8,764 nt of DNA from an uncultured Collinsella sp. (GCA_900547855.1 URIK01000079.1:1-8764); one strand, 5' to 3'; shown: positions 1 to 5,874, numbered from the stretch's first letter. Notes: generated by a model from the sequence alone, not told the origin. Translations and numbers: made by a program.

Positions 1-1
1 C

Positions 2-46
2 GAGGCCGAGCGCAAAATGGATTCTAAAAAACACCTTGCCAAATAG
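2..46 (+). CDS. Possible C-terminal end of a gene entering from the left
   Basis: Reading from base 2, the plus strand stays open and ends at a TAG at 44-46, giving a charged C-terminal tail EAERKMDSKKHLAK. The tail resembles the hydrophilic end of a real protein. It stops 9 bases before a strong hairpin (55-111), as expected for a convergent gene sharing a terminator with the ATPase. Only 14 codons are visible, so no family can be assigned. A neighbouring frame also ends nearby, at 25-27, so this assignment is weak. Confidence 0.35.
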   Translation, partial: EAERKMDSKKHLAK

Positions 47-54
47 GAGCGTCA

Positions 55-111
55 GCGCGAGGCCCGCCTTTCCGTTGCTCCGCAGGAGCAGGAAAGACGG
101 GCCTCATGCGC
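55..111. terminator. Long hairpin between convergent genes, likely bidirectional terminator
   Basis: A long stem runs from GCGC (55-58) plus GAGGCCC (59-65) to GGGCCTC (99-105) plus GCGC (108-111), with a 2-base bulge at 106-107. The stem continues through CCTTTCC/GGAAAG and closes with TGCTCC/GGAGCA around a GCA loop. It lies about 50 bases past the ATPase stop and 9 bases past the putative plus-strand stop. Only short T runs follow on either strand (GTTTTC at 118-123 on plus; six Ts opposite 26-31 on minus, about 24 bases away), so it is not a textbook intrinsic terminator. Confidence 0.55.
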
Positions 112-161
112 GAGGACGTTTTCAAAACCAAGCCCGGTCCCGGCCGGACAGCCCACGAACG

Positions 162-2114
162 CTACAGGTTCTTGACACCCATCGCGCGCATGGCGTTCAG
201 GATGGCGATGATCGCCACACCTACGTCGCCGAACACGGCAAGCCACATGTTGGCGATGCCCAGTGCCGCAAGCACCAGAATCAGCAACTTAATGCCCAGC
301 GCAAAGATGATGTTCTGCCAAACAATCGTCATGGTCTTGCGCGCCACGCGGATCGCGCGGGAGATGTTGGACGGCTTGTCATCCATGAGCACCACGTCGG
401 CGGCCTCAATCGCGGCGTCGGACCCCATGGCGCCCATGGCAATGCCAACGTCGGCACGGGTGAGCACGGGCGCATCGTTGATGCCGTCGCCGACAAAGGC
501 GAGCTTGCCCTTGCCGCTTTCGGCTGCGAGCAACGCCTCGACACGCTCGACCTTATCGCCCGGCAGGAGCTGCGCGTGGAACTCGTCGAGTCCGAGCTGC
601 TTGGCCACCGCAGCAGCCACTTCCTCGCGGTCGCCCGTGAGCATGACGGTGCGCTTGACGCCGGCGGCGTGCAGGTCGCGAATCGTTTGCTCGGCATCGG
701 CCTTAACGGTGTCTGCAATCACGATGTGGCCGGCGTACACGCCGTCAACGAGCACATGCAGAATCGTTCCGACGACCTCGCAATCGGGCGCTTCGACTCC
801 GGCCGCGGCGAGCATCTTTGCGTTGCCAACGACGACGTGCCTGCCGTCGATGTTCGCCGTCACGCCATGGCCCGCGTCGTTGGTGGAGTCGCTTACGCGC
901 TTGGGGTCGACCTCGCCCTGGTAGGCGACACGCACGGACTGCGCGATGGGGTGATCGGAGAACGACTCCGCAAGGGCTGCGACCTCGAGCAACGACTGCT
1001 CGGTATAGCCAGCCTCGGGGTGCACCGCGACCACCGAGAACGTGCCGTTGGTGAGGGTGCCCGTCTTGTCAAAGACGACGGTGTCCACATCGGCGAGCGT
1101 CTCGAGGTAGTTGGAGCCCTTGATGAGAACGCCCGGCTTGGAGGCGCCGCCGATGCCGCCAAAGAAGCTCAGCGGGACGCTAATCACGAGCGCGCACGGG
1201 CAGCTGACGACCAAGAAGGTCAGGCCGCGCAGGATCCAGTCGGACCAGGCGCCGGTGATCAAGCCGCCGCCGAGCGCGAGTACCGCGGCCGCGCCGGTGA
1301 CGGCGGGCGTGTAGACGCGGGCGAAGCGCGTGATGAAGTTCTCGGTGCGCGCCTTCTTTTCGCTGGCGTTTTCTACGAGCTCCAGGACGCGCGCGACGGT
1401 GGACTCGCCAAAGGGCTTGGTGGTGCGCACGTGGATGAGCCCCGTCATGTTGATGCAGCCGCTGATGATATCGTCGCCGGACTTGGCGGGGCGGGGGACT
1501 GACTCGCCCGTGAGCGCGGCGGTGTCGAGCTGGGTTTCGCCCTCGACGATGACGCCGTCGATAGGCACGCGCTCGCCGGGCTTGACCACGATCACGGTGC
1601 CCACGGCGATGTCATCGGGAAAGACCTGTTCGAGCGTGCCGTCGGGCTGCTCGACGTTAGCGTAGTCGGGCGCGATGTCCATCATGGCGCTGATCGACTT
1701 GCGGCTCTTGCCCACGGCGTATGCCTGGAACAGCTCGCCGACCTGGTAGAACAGCATGACGGCGGCGCCTTCGGCCATGTGCGGGTCGGTATCGGGGAAG
1801 AACACCATGGCAAACGCGCCGATGGTTGCGACTGCCATAAGGAAACTCTCGTCGAACGCCTTGCCGCGGCGGATGTTATTGAATGCCTTTTGTAGTACGT
1901 CGTATCCGGCAATCAAAAACGGCACGAGGAACAGCGCAAAGCTGGCGTAGATGTCGCCCGGGGTGCCGAATGTGGCGGCGAGGGTGCCGAGCTCCTCGAG
2001 GGCGTACACCACCGCAAAAATGCCCAGCGCTACCAGGATGCGGTTGCGCTTATGCTCGAGTGACTCTTTTTTCTTGCGCTTCTTCTTTTTCTTCTTGGGG
2101 TCGGCGGTGGCCAT
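162..2114 (-). CDS. cadA: P1B-type heavy-metal (Zn/Cd) exporting ATPase
   Basis: This 650-residue membrane pump uses ATP to export a divalent soft metal, most likely Zn2+/Cd2+. Visible motifs, in order: actuator TGES (202-205), metal-site SCPC in the sixth helix (304-307), phosphorylation DKTGTLT (Asp349), the nucleotide-binding His-Pro (388-389), TGD (493-495) and GDGIND (542-547). Lys609 in helix 7 and Asp630 (DVG) in helix 8 match the Zn/Cd/Pb class (P1B-2). About eight membrane helices are present. There is no N-terminal HMA domain; instead residues 7-16 are KKKKKKRKKK. A separate HMA protein is encoded just upstream. The ATG at 2114 is chosen because GGGAGGA lies about 9 bases upstream; the frame is open further, but that stretch overlaps the HMA gene. 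An ArsR-type operator (2138-2159) sits directly before it, so metal-responsive control is expected. Metal specificity is inferred. Confidence 0.95.
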   Translation of the reverse strand: MATADPKKKKKKRKKKESLEHKRNRILVALGIFAVVYALEELGTLAATFGTPGDIYASFALFLVPFLIAGYDVLQKAFNNIRRGKAFDESFLMAVATIGAFAMVFFPDTDPHMAEGAAVMLFYQVGELFQAYAVGKSRKSISAMMDIAPDYANVEQPDGTLEQVFPDDIAVGTVIVVKPGERVPIDGVIVEGETQLDTAALTGESVPRPAKSGDDIISGCINMTGLIHVRTTKPFGESTVARVLELVENASEKKARTENFITRFARVYTPAVTGAAAVLALGGGLITGAWSDWILRGLTFLVVSCPCALVISVPLSFFGGIGGASKPGVLIKGSNYLETLADVDTVVFDKTGTLTNGTFSVVAVHPEAGYTEQSLLEVAALAESFSDHPIAQSVRVAYQGEVDPKRVSDSTNDAGHGVTANIDGRHVVVGNAKMLAAAGVEAPDCEVVGTILHVLVDGVYAGHIVIADTVKADAEQTIRDLHAAGVKRTVMLTGDREEVAAAVAKQLGLDEFHAQLLPGDKVERVEALLAAESGKGKLAFVGDGINDAPVLTRADVGIAMGAMGSDAAIEAADVVLMDDKPSNISRAIRVARKTMTIVWQNIIFALGIKLLILVLAALGIANMWLAVFGDVGVAIIAILNAMRAMGVKNL

Positions 2115-2137
2115 GACTCGTATCCTCCCATTTGAAT

Positions 2138-2159
2138 GTATGAACACTCGCTCATATAA
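2138..2159. promoter_or_regulatory. ArsR/SmtB-type operator before the ATPase gene
   Basis: This 22-bp imperfect palindrome has the halves GTATGAACA and CGCTCATATAA. It matches the operator at 2877-2898 at 19 of 22 positions. It sits 23 bases before the ATPase start codon, so the ATPase probably has its own repressor-controlled promoter. A weak candidate promoter on the minus strand is TTGCCG (2178-2183), an 18-base spacer and TTATAT (2154-2159), which overlaps the operator. The operator is clear by repetition; the promoter is tentative. Confidence 0.75.
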
Positions 2160-2170
2160 TTTCGCGAGCA

Positions 2171-2193
2171 AAGGCCGCGGCAAGCGCGGCCTT
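2171..2193 (-). terminator. Hairpin after the HMA gene, possible attenuating terminator
   Basis: A perfect 9-bp stem (AAGGCCGCG at 2171-2179, CGCGGCCTT at 2185-2193) has a 5-base loop. It lies 22 bases past the HMA stop on the minus strand. The downstream side reads TTTGCTCG, so the U tract is poor. It could reduce read-through from the repressor promoter into the ATPase, which has its own operator just beyond. Confidence 0.45.
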
Positions 2194-2214
2194 GCGGGTT
2201 GGCGTAAACCTGGG

Positions 2215-2433
2215 CTAGAGAATGATCTCGCAGTCCGGCTCGGCGTCGGCGGTGAACTCCACAACGCGGTCGAGGACCTCGTCGAACTCGGCGTCATCGG
2301 CCTCGAGCGTCAACTTCTGGGTCATAAAGTTGACCGAAACGGACTTGACGCCATCGAGCTTGGCCAGCTCGTCCTGAAGCTCACGCGCGCAGTTGGCGCA
2401 GTCGATCTCGTCGAGTTTAAACTGCTTTTTCAT
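2215..2433 (-). CDS. Free-standing HMA-domain metal-binding protein
   Basis: This 72-residue protein has the size of a single heavy-metal-associated domain. Near the N-terminus is a DCANC metal-binding loop (Asp11, Cys12, Cys15), followed by a helix (REL..ELAKLDGV), the strand SVSVNF, and the rest of a beta-alpha-beta-beta-alpha-beta pattern ending in CEIIL with an extra Cys68. An Asp before CxxC is typical of the N-terminal domains of ZntA/CadA pumps. Because the pump next door lacks such a domain, this protein probably acts in trans as its metal-binding or metal-delivery partner. It lies 63 bases after the repressor and about 100 bases before the ATPase. The start at 2433 is supported by AAAGGA about 8 bases upstream. 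The fold is recognised; the partner role is inferred. Confidence 0.88.
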   Translation of the reverse strand: MKKQFKLDEIDCANCARELQDELAKLDGVKSVSVNFMTQKLTLEADDAEFDEVLDRVVEFTADAEPDCEIIL

Positions 2434-2496
2434 GGTGGATTCCTTTCCCCGTATTTGCGGCTTGGGTGCAGGCCGCGCTGGTACCGTGGTTGGTCG

Positions 2497-2862
2497 CTAT
2501 TCGCAGATGTGGCTCATGCCCTGGTTGAGCATGGTGTAGACGTGGTCGTCGGCGAGCGAGTATAGGATATTGCGCCCGTCGCGCCGGAATTTAACCAGGT
2601 GTGACTGCTTAAGCGTGCGCAGCTGGTGCGATACTGCCGACTGCGAGGTTGCGGTCGCCTCGGCGATGTCCGCCACGCAGAGCTCGCGGCCCATGAGGGC
2701 ATAGAGGATCTTGATGCGCGTGGTGTCGCTGAAGACCTTGAACAGGTCGGCGAGGTCGTAGAGAAGCTCCTCGTCGGGAAGGTCCTCGGGCGAGCAGGTG
2801 GTGGGGATCGCGGGTTCGGTGGCCTCGATGTCGGGTTTCGTTTCATCAACGCGGATGCTCAT
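2497..2862 (-). CDS. ArsR/SmtB-family metal-sensing repressor
   Basis: This 121-residue winged-helix repressor should release DNA when metal binds, de-repressing its own gene and the pump. The DNA-recognition helix is TSQSAVSHQLRTLKQSHLV (72-90), followed by the wing FRRDGRNILYSL. Two metal sites of the SmtB type are visible. The alpha-5 site has Asp105, His107, His118 and Glu121, with the same D-x-H-x10-H-x2-E spacing as zinc sensors SmtB/CzrA. A possible alpha-3N site combines Cys62 and Asp65 (ELCVADIA) with Cys23 in the N-terminal arm. The CVC motif of arsenic/cadmium sensors is absent (CVA here). Glu121 is the last residue. The start at 2862 has AAAGGA upstream. Zinc (or cobalt) as inducer is inferred from these ligands. 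Confidence 0.93.
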   Translation of the reverse strand: MSIRVDETKPDIEATEPAIPTTCSPEDLPDEELLYDLADLFKVFSDTTRIKILYALMGRELCVADIAEATATSQSAVSHQLRTLKQSHLVKFRRDGRNILYSLADDHVYTMLNQGMSHICE

Positions 2863-2876
2863 TGCAATATCCTTTC

Positions 2877-2898
2877 ATATGAACATGCGCTCATATAA
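2877..2898. promoter_or_regulatory. Second ArsR-type operator, in the repressor leader
   Basis: This 22-bp site has the halves ATATGAACA and CGCTCATATAA, nearly identical to the site before the ATPase. It lies between the predicted transcription start of the repressor gene (about 2902) and its ribosome site. Its centre is 33 bp from that of the next operator, roughly three helical turns, so two repressor dimers could bind on one face of the DNA. Confidence 0.75.
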
Positions 2899-2908
2899 CT
2901 TGCTTCCG

Positions 2909-2936
2909 ATTATATGAGTGTATGTTCATATGTCAA
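2909..2936 (-). promoter_or_regulatory. Consensus promoter of the metal-resistance cassette
   Basis: On the minus strand a perfect -35 TTGACA (2931-2936) and a perfect -10 TATAAT (2909-2914) are separated by 16 bases. The predicted start of transcription is near 2902, giving a leader of about 40 bases before the repressor ATG. The operator at 2910-2931 fills the spacer, so bound repressor would block RNA polymerase directly. Confidence 0.8.
2910..2931. promoter_or_regulatory. Third ArsR-type operator, inside the promoter spacer
   Basis: This inverted copy of the site at 2877-2898 (20 of 22 bases identical after reverse complement) has halves TTATATGAG and TGTTCATAT. It covers the region between -35 and -10 of the repressor promoter, the classical position for a repression site. 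Confidence 0.78.
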
Positions 2937-3018
2937 TGACGTTCAGGTAATTCGTTGCACAAAATGATGGGGAATAGTGGACGAGATCCCGGAGTGAGCG
3001 GTTTTGATAGCCGATGCC

Positions 3019-3062
3019 GGGGTGGGTGCCCCTGAGCCGTGCAAAAATTGGAGTATTCTGCA
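3019..3062 (+). repeat. 44-nt hairpin-plus-tail element, copy 1
   Basis: The element starts with a 14-nt hairpin GGGGTGGGTGCCCC (3019-3032), has a 5-nt linker, then a 25-nt tail (3038-3062) that begins CGTGCAAAA and contains GAGTATTC. It aligns without gaps to the inverted copy at 3228-3271. The tails match at 21 of 25 positions, and the hairpin arms differ mostly by paired changes. Confidence 0.7.
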
Positions 3063-3227
3063 ACGATAGGGGGTCCGTTAATTTATTGCAGGCCATATAA
3101 TGCAGTTCAAGAGTTATCTTAGGGTGTTAATCCGATGAGTTCTTCCTCTAATGTTGCCTAACGCTCTCACGCAAGAGTGATTTCGCTTCACATTTGGATC
3201 CACTCGAGGGTGATAGACACCCGGCTC

Positions 3228-3271
3228 TGCTGAATACTCGCAATTTTGCACGTCGCTAAGGTGCCCACCTT
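3228..3271 (-). repeat. 44-nt hairpin-plus-tail element, copy 2 (inverted)
   Basis: Read on the minus strand it gives hairpin AAGGTGGGCACCTT, a 5-nt linker, and a tail beginning CGTGCAAAA with GAGTATTC. Compared with copy 1, two G-C pairs at the stem base are A-T here, and two G-U pairs become A-U and G-C, so pairing is kept while sequence changes. It starts about 10 bases past the stop codon of the nuclease-like gene, so it would form the 3' untranslated region of that transcript. No U tract follows the hairpin. Confidence 0.7.
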
Positions 3272-3281
3272 GTTAGCCGGT

Positions 3282-4472
3282 CTAGCTTCCGGCCCCGAAG
3301 ATCCTGCCCTCGGGCGCGAGGCTGCTTGTTTGGTTGAGTGATGGGCTGTCGGGTTCGACAGTCTGCATGTCATCGATTGCCGGAGCCTCGTTAATCGTCG
3401 GATCGTCCAATGTGATGCCTTCGAGCATTGCTTTTTCGAGGTCGATTCGTTGACACTCTTCGGAATCCTGGCGAAGCTGCTTCTGAATTCGCTTTTTCTC
3501 TTCTATAAACCTCCTGAGCACAAACTGTCTCAGGTCCTCTTGCATGATATGAAAGTCTTTTGGCAGACGCGAGGGGCGTACGCCCTCTTTCCGCTGGATT
3601 GCTTCCATGACCCTAACAAAAGAGCTGGCATGCATAAAGGAATAACGACTGACGGTGATGATTCCGTATCCCATGGACGCAAGCGCATTCTTGCGTTCCT
3701 CATCGATGGCGCGGTCTTCTTCCGCGTCATGATAAAAACCGTTGTATTCAATGTCTGTGCGAGATTTCTTTAGATACGCATCCATAAAGAACTTTTTGCG
3801 TCTCGTGAGATTCTTCGCGGCAGCGGTGACCTGCACCTCGTAATCGGTCTCAATTCCCTTAATACCAAGCCCTCCTTCGCTTTTGGGCAGCGTTAGCATC
3901 ATGACAAATGCCGTTTCCATGGGAGACCGGCATCCGTCGCGTACACATTGGATCGCCTTTCGGGCAAGGGCCAAACCGTCGCATCTGGTAATGGAATTAA
4001 AGAACTGCTTTAACCTCTCGGTCGAAGTGAGCGCGAAACGCTCGGTATAGGAGGTGGAAGAGTCGGTTCCAAGGGAATAAGCGCCGCACAGTTCAAAGTA
4101 GTACTCCACTAGTTCGCGAAAAGAAAGATAGGTGGCGGCCTGAAGTGCGCAAAGCTCAACGCCAACAACGAAGATGCCATCTTTGAGCTCTATAAAGCGT
4201 GAGTTCGAGAATCGTTTTGAAGAAACGTGGCATTGACAGTTCATTGCATAGCGCGCATTCCTGCGATCAAACACCATCACCTCGAGGGAATCATTTGCGT
4301 CGAGGGAAACATCATGTTTGGTGAGCCATTCTGCGGCTGCGTCAAGGAGCGTTCCGGTGGGACATGATCCGTAAATCGCGGCAGGGTTACAGGACTCGAT
4401 GCCTTTCGCAGACACCGAATGCGCGGCCTGGTAGACCGCTTTTGCAGTGGTATGTGACAATACGATACTCAT
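3282..4472 (-). CDS. Uncharacterised protein with probable PD-(D/E)xK (DUF559/Vsr-like) nuclease domain
   Basis: This 396-residue soluble protein has a central segment (about 182-278) that reads like a DUF559/Vsr-type endonuclease fold: Glu186 in SPMET, Asp231 in FMDAYL, then DIEYNGFYH (Glu242, Asn244, His248), Arg254 and Arg260, and GYGIITV as a closing strand. In most relatives the core is E-x-D-G; here Asn replaces that Asp. Residues 1-130, beginning LSHTTA, resemble the N-terminal region of actinobacterial solitary AbiEi-like/DUF559 proteins. A charged helical stretch (311-350) and an acidic, Pro/Ser-rich tail follow. Base composition is AT-richer than in neighbouring genes, suggesting transfer. 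No clear ribosome site precedes the ATG at 4472, so leaderless translation or a later start is possible. A role in defence or DNA processing is a guess. Confidence 0.75.
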   Translation of the reverse strand: MSIVLSHTTAKAVYQAAHSVSAKGIESCNPAAIYGSCPTGTLLDAAAEWLTKHDVSLDANDSLEVMVFDRRNARYAMNCQCHVSSKRFSNSRFIELKDGIFVVGVELCALQAATYLSFRELVEYYFELCGAYSLGTDSSTSYTERFALTSTERLKQFFNSITRCDGLALARKAIQCVRDGCRSPMETAFVMMLTLPKSEGGLGIKGIETDYEVQVTAAAKNLTRRKKFFMDAYLKKSRTDIEYNGFYHDAEEDRAIDEERKNALASMGYGIITVSRYSFMHASSFVRVMEAIQRKEGVRPSRLPKDFHIMQEDLRQFVLRRFIEEKKRIQKQLRQDSEECQRIDLEKAMLEGITLDDPTINEAPAIDDMQTVEPDSPSLNQTSSLAPEGRIFGAGS

Positions 4473-4620
4473 GCTATATATCGTGTCAGCTAATGCCGTG
4501 TTGATGGCGCTGAGTGGAAAAGTCGTTTTAGAGGTCTAGCCAAATGCTGTCCAAAAGCTTGACGCAATTATGGGTTGGCATGCCCTAAATAAAAGTTATC
4601 GCAGCTTAGCTATAGCATAT

Positions 4621-4639
4621 AAATACTCAATTGCTGCAC
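4621..4639 (-). repeat. Possible degenerate third copy of the intergenic element tail
   Basis: On the minus strand GTGCAGCAATTGAGTATTT resembles the tails of the two 44-nt elements: GTGCA, AATTG and AGTATT are kept, with two substitutions and one missing base. Just upstream on the same strand is a small stem TGATA/TATCA with a 6-base loop, in the place of the hairpin. It has the same orientation as copy 2, so related repeats lie on both sides of the nuclease-like gene. The match is short and could be chance. Confidence 0.35.
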
Positions 4640-4795
4640 ATTTGATATCGATGTATCACCATCCGACAACGAATTGCGTGTCGGGAATTGGTCGAAATCG
4701 TTCAAAATGAGGGTTCAGAATTTGTGATGGCAGATCTATCTGTGGAACGTAGGGCGGCCCCGCTGCGGGGTTTCCCGCTGCGAGACCGCTCGTGA

Positions 4796-4818
4796 TCTAC
4801 GCCGGAGTTTGGCGTAGA
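4796..4818 (-). terminator. Hairpin directly after the exonuclease gene
   Basis: A perfect 8-bp stem TCTACGCC (4796-4803) / GGCGTAGA (4811-4818) with a 7-base loop begins 5 bases past the exonuclease stop on the minus strand. No U tract follows, so termination may be Rho-dependent, or the hairpin may protect the 3' end. Confidence 0.5.
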
Positions 4819-4823
4819 CGTTT

Positions 4824-5792
4824 CTACTTGGCAAACAGGTTCTTGAGGTTGAACTCGGCTTGGACGGTGCGAAGCATGAGGTCGGTGTCGTCCAGGCCCA
4901 GATGCTGCTCGCTGGCGTCGGCGGCGAGGGTGCCACGGCGGCGCGCCCAGTTCTCGAGCGCGGCGGGGGCGGACTCGCGGGGGAGCGAGCGCACGTCGGC
5001 GTCCAGGCTGCGGCAGATCTGGCGTGAATCGATGACGATGATCTTGCCGGCGCGGCGTGCCTCGGCGTAACCGTCCAGGTGGATCTTGAACCAACTGTCT
5101 TCGAACGCGGCGTTATGCGCCATGTACGGGTACTTCTTCATAAGCTTGAGCAGCTGCTTTTGCAGCTCCTTGTTCTCGCGGAAGGGCGTTTTGCCGTCGA
5201 TGTCGTCCCAGGTGATGTGGTGGATATTCGACAACGGCACATCCTCGCCGCGGTAGATGTCGGGCAGACCGCAGTAGTGTGCCTCGGCGTCGTGCGGGAC
5301 GGCGTCGCTCGTGAGGTCCATGATCTCCCAACCCACGTTGATGATATAGCCGCGCTCGGGTGCACGGCCGGTGGTCTCGATGTCGATACCGAGCACGGTG
5401 CCCTGGATGGGCTTGCGGGCGTAGGCCACGCCGAGCGCGTCGCGGTCGCCGCGGATTTCGCGCATAACGGACGCGGCGGTGCGCTTTTGCATCTTGCCGA
5501 TGGCGGCGCAGGTGTCGGCATCGGACAGGCCGCGCGAGAGCGTCGCGGGCGTCACGTTGCGCAGACGCGCCTCGCCAATCTGGTCGCACAGGTCGCGGTT
5601 GCGGTCGGCCAGGTCGCGCACGGTGGCAAAGTCGAAGCTGGGGTCGCCCTCGGCGGTAAAGTACTCGGTTTCGAGCACCTTAAGGGCCTCCTCGCCCTTC
5701 TGGCGCTCGGATTCCATGGCGCCGTGATCGCCATAGATAAACATGGGGATAAACGGCTGACGCTCGTATTCGAGTGCTTGTGAAACGTTCAT
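4824..5792 (-). CDS. DnaQ-like DEDDh 3'-5' exonuclease with an unfamiliar N-terminal region
   Basis: This 322-residue protein carries a C-terminal exonuclease domain of the DnaQ/RNase T superfamily. Exo I is GIDIETTG (Asp137, Glu139). Exo II is AHNAAFED (225-232). Exo III is HLGLDD (His297, Asp302), which fits the H-x4-D spacing of the DEDDh group. The enzyme should remove nucleotides from 3' ends of DNA or RNA using two metal ions. In Exo II the position normally held by Asp (HNAxFD) is Glu231, with Asp232 next to it. The first 130 residues are mostly helical and I do not recognise them; they may bind substrate or a partner. The ATG at 5792 is preferred over an upstream GTG (5816) because AGGAG lies 7 bases before it. 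The gene is divergent from the metal exporter and ends at a hairpin. Natural substrate is unknown. Confidence 0.88.
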   Translation of the reverse strand: MNVSQALEYERQPFIPMFIYGDHGAMESERQKGEEALKVLETEYFTAEGDPSFDFATVRDLADRNRDLCDQIGEARLRNVTPATLSRGLSDADTCAAIGKMQKRTAASVMREIRGDRDALGVAYARKPIQGTVLGIDIETTGRAPERGYIINVGWEIMDLTSDAVPHDAEAHYCGLPDIYRGEDVPLSNIHHITWDDIDGKTPFRENKELQKQLLKLMKKYPYMAHNAAFEDSWFKIHLDGYAEARRAGKIIVIDSRQICRSLDADVRSLPRESAPAALENWARRRGTLAADASEQHLGLDDTDLMLRTVQAEFNLKNLFAK

Positions 5793-5874
5793 ATAACTGC
5801 TCCTTGGACGGGCCACACCGCGCGGCTCGGGTTCATTGAGATGTGGCGAGATGATAGTTTACCATGGGCAACTA

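Larger units (their letters stand above)
2938..3281. other. Gene-free interval with an inverted pair of structured repeats
   Basis: About 340 bases with no credible gene, AT-richer than the flanking metal cassette. It contains the two 44-nt inverted elements described separately and a small hairpin GGGTG (3208-3212)/CACCC (3218-3222). Very short plus-strand frames such as ATG-CAG at 3101 (12 codons) and the 8-codon frame beginning at 3135 lack ribosome sites. The outer ends of the two elements bound a 253-bp unit (3019-3271) that resembles a small non-autonomous element or repeat pair. No target-site duplication is visible. Confidence 0.55.
4473..4823. other. Gene-free AT-rich interval upstream of the nuclease-like gene
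   Basis: About 350 bases without a credible coding region. It holds the partial repeat at 4621-4639, a small stem CCGACA (4663-4668)/TGTCGG (4679-4684), a short GC-rich direct repeat CCCGCTGCG (two copies within about 4759-4782, the first also forming CCCCG-CTG-CGGGG followed by TTT on the plus strand), and the hairpin after the exonuclease gene. The promoter for the minus-strand nuclease-like gene should lie here, but I see no convincing -35/-10 pair. Confidence 0.5.

Noticed and set aside
36..1502. Long open plus-strand frame (488 codons) opposite the ATPase gene
   Set aside because: It mirrors the codon pattern of the ATPase on the other strand, has no family features, starts at TTG without a ribosome site and has a composition typical of antisense frames in GC-rich DNA.
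2115..2297. Extension of the ATPase frame 61 codons upstream
   Set aside because: It would overlap the HMA gene and the operator, has no ribosome site, and the ATG at 2114 has a strong one.
2952..2975. Possible fourth copy of the repeat tail (GTTGCACAAAATGATGGGGAA region)
   Set aside because: Alignment needs several gaps, GAGTATTC is not kept, and no hairpin precedes it.
3101..3161. Very short plus-strand frames (12 and 8 codons) between the repeats, possible leader peptides
   Set aside because: No ribosome sites and no gene downstream on that strand that they could regulate.
5079..5783. Plus-strand open frame opposite the exonuclease
   Set aside because: Antisense shadow; the exonuclease motifs on the minus strand are unmistakable.
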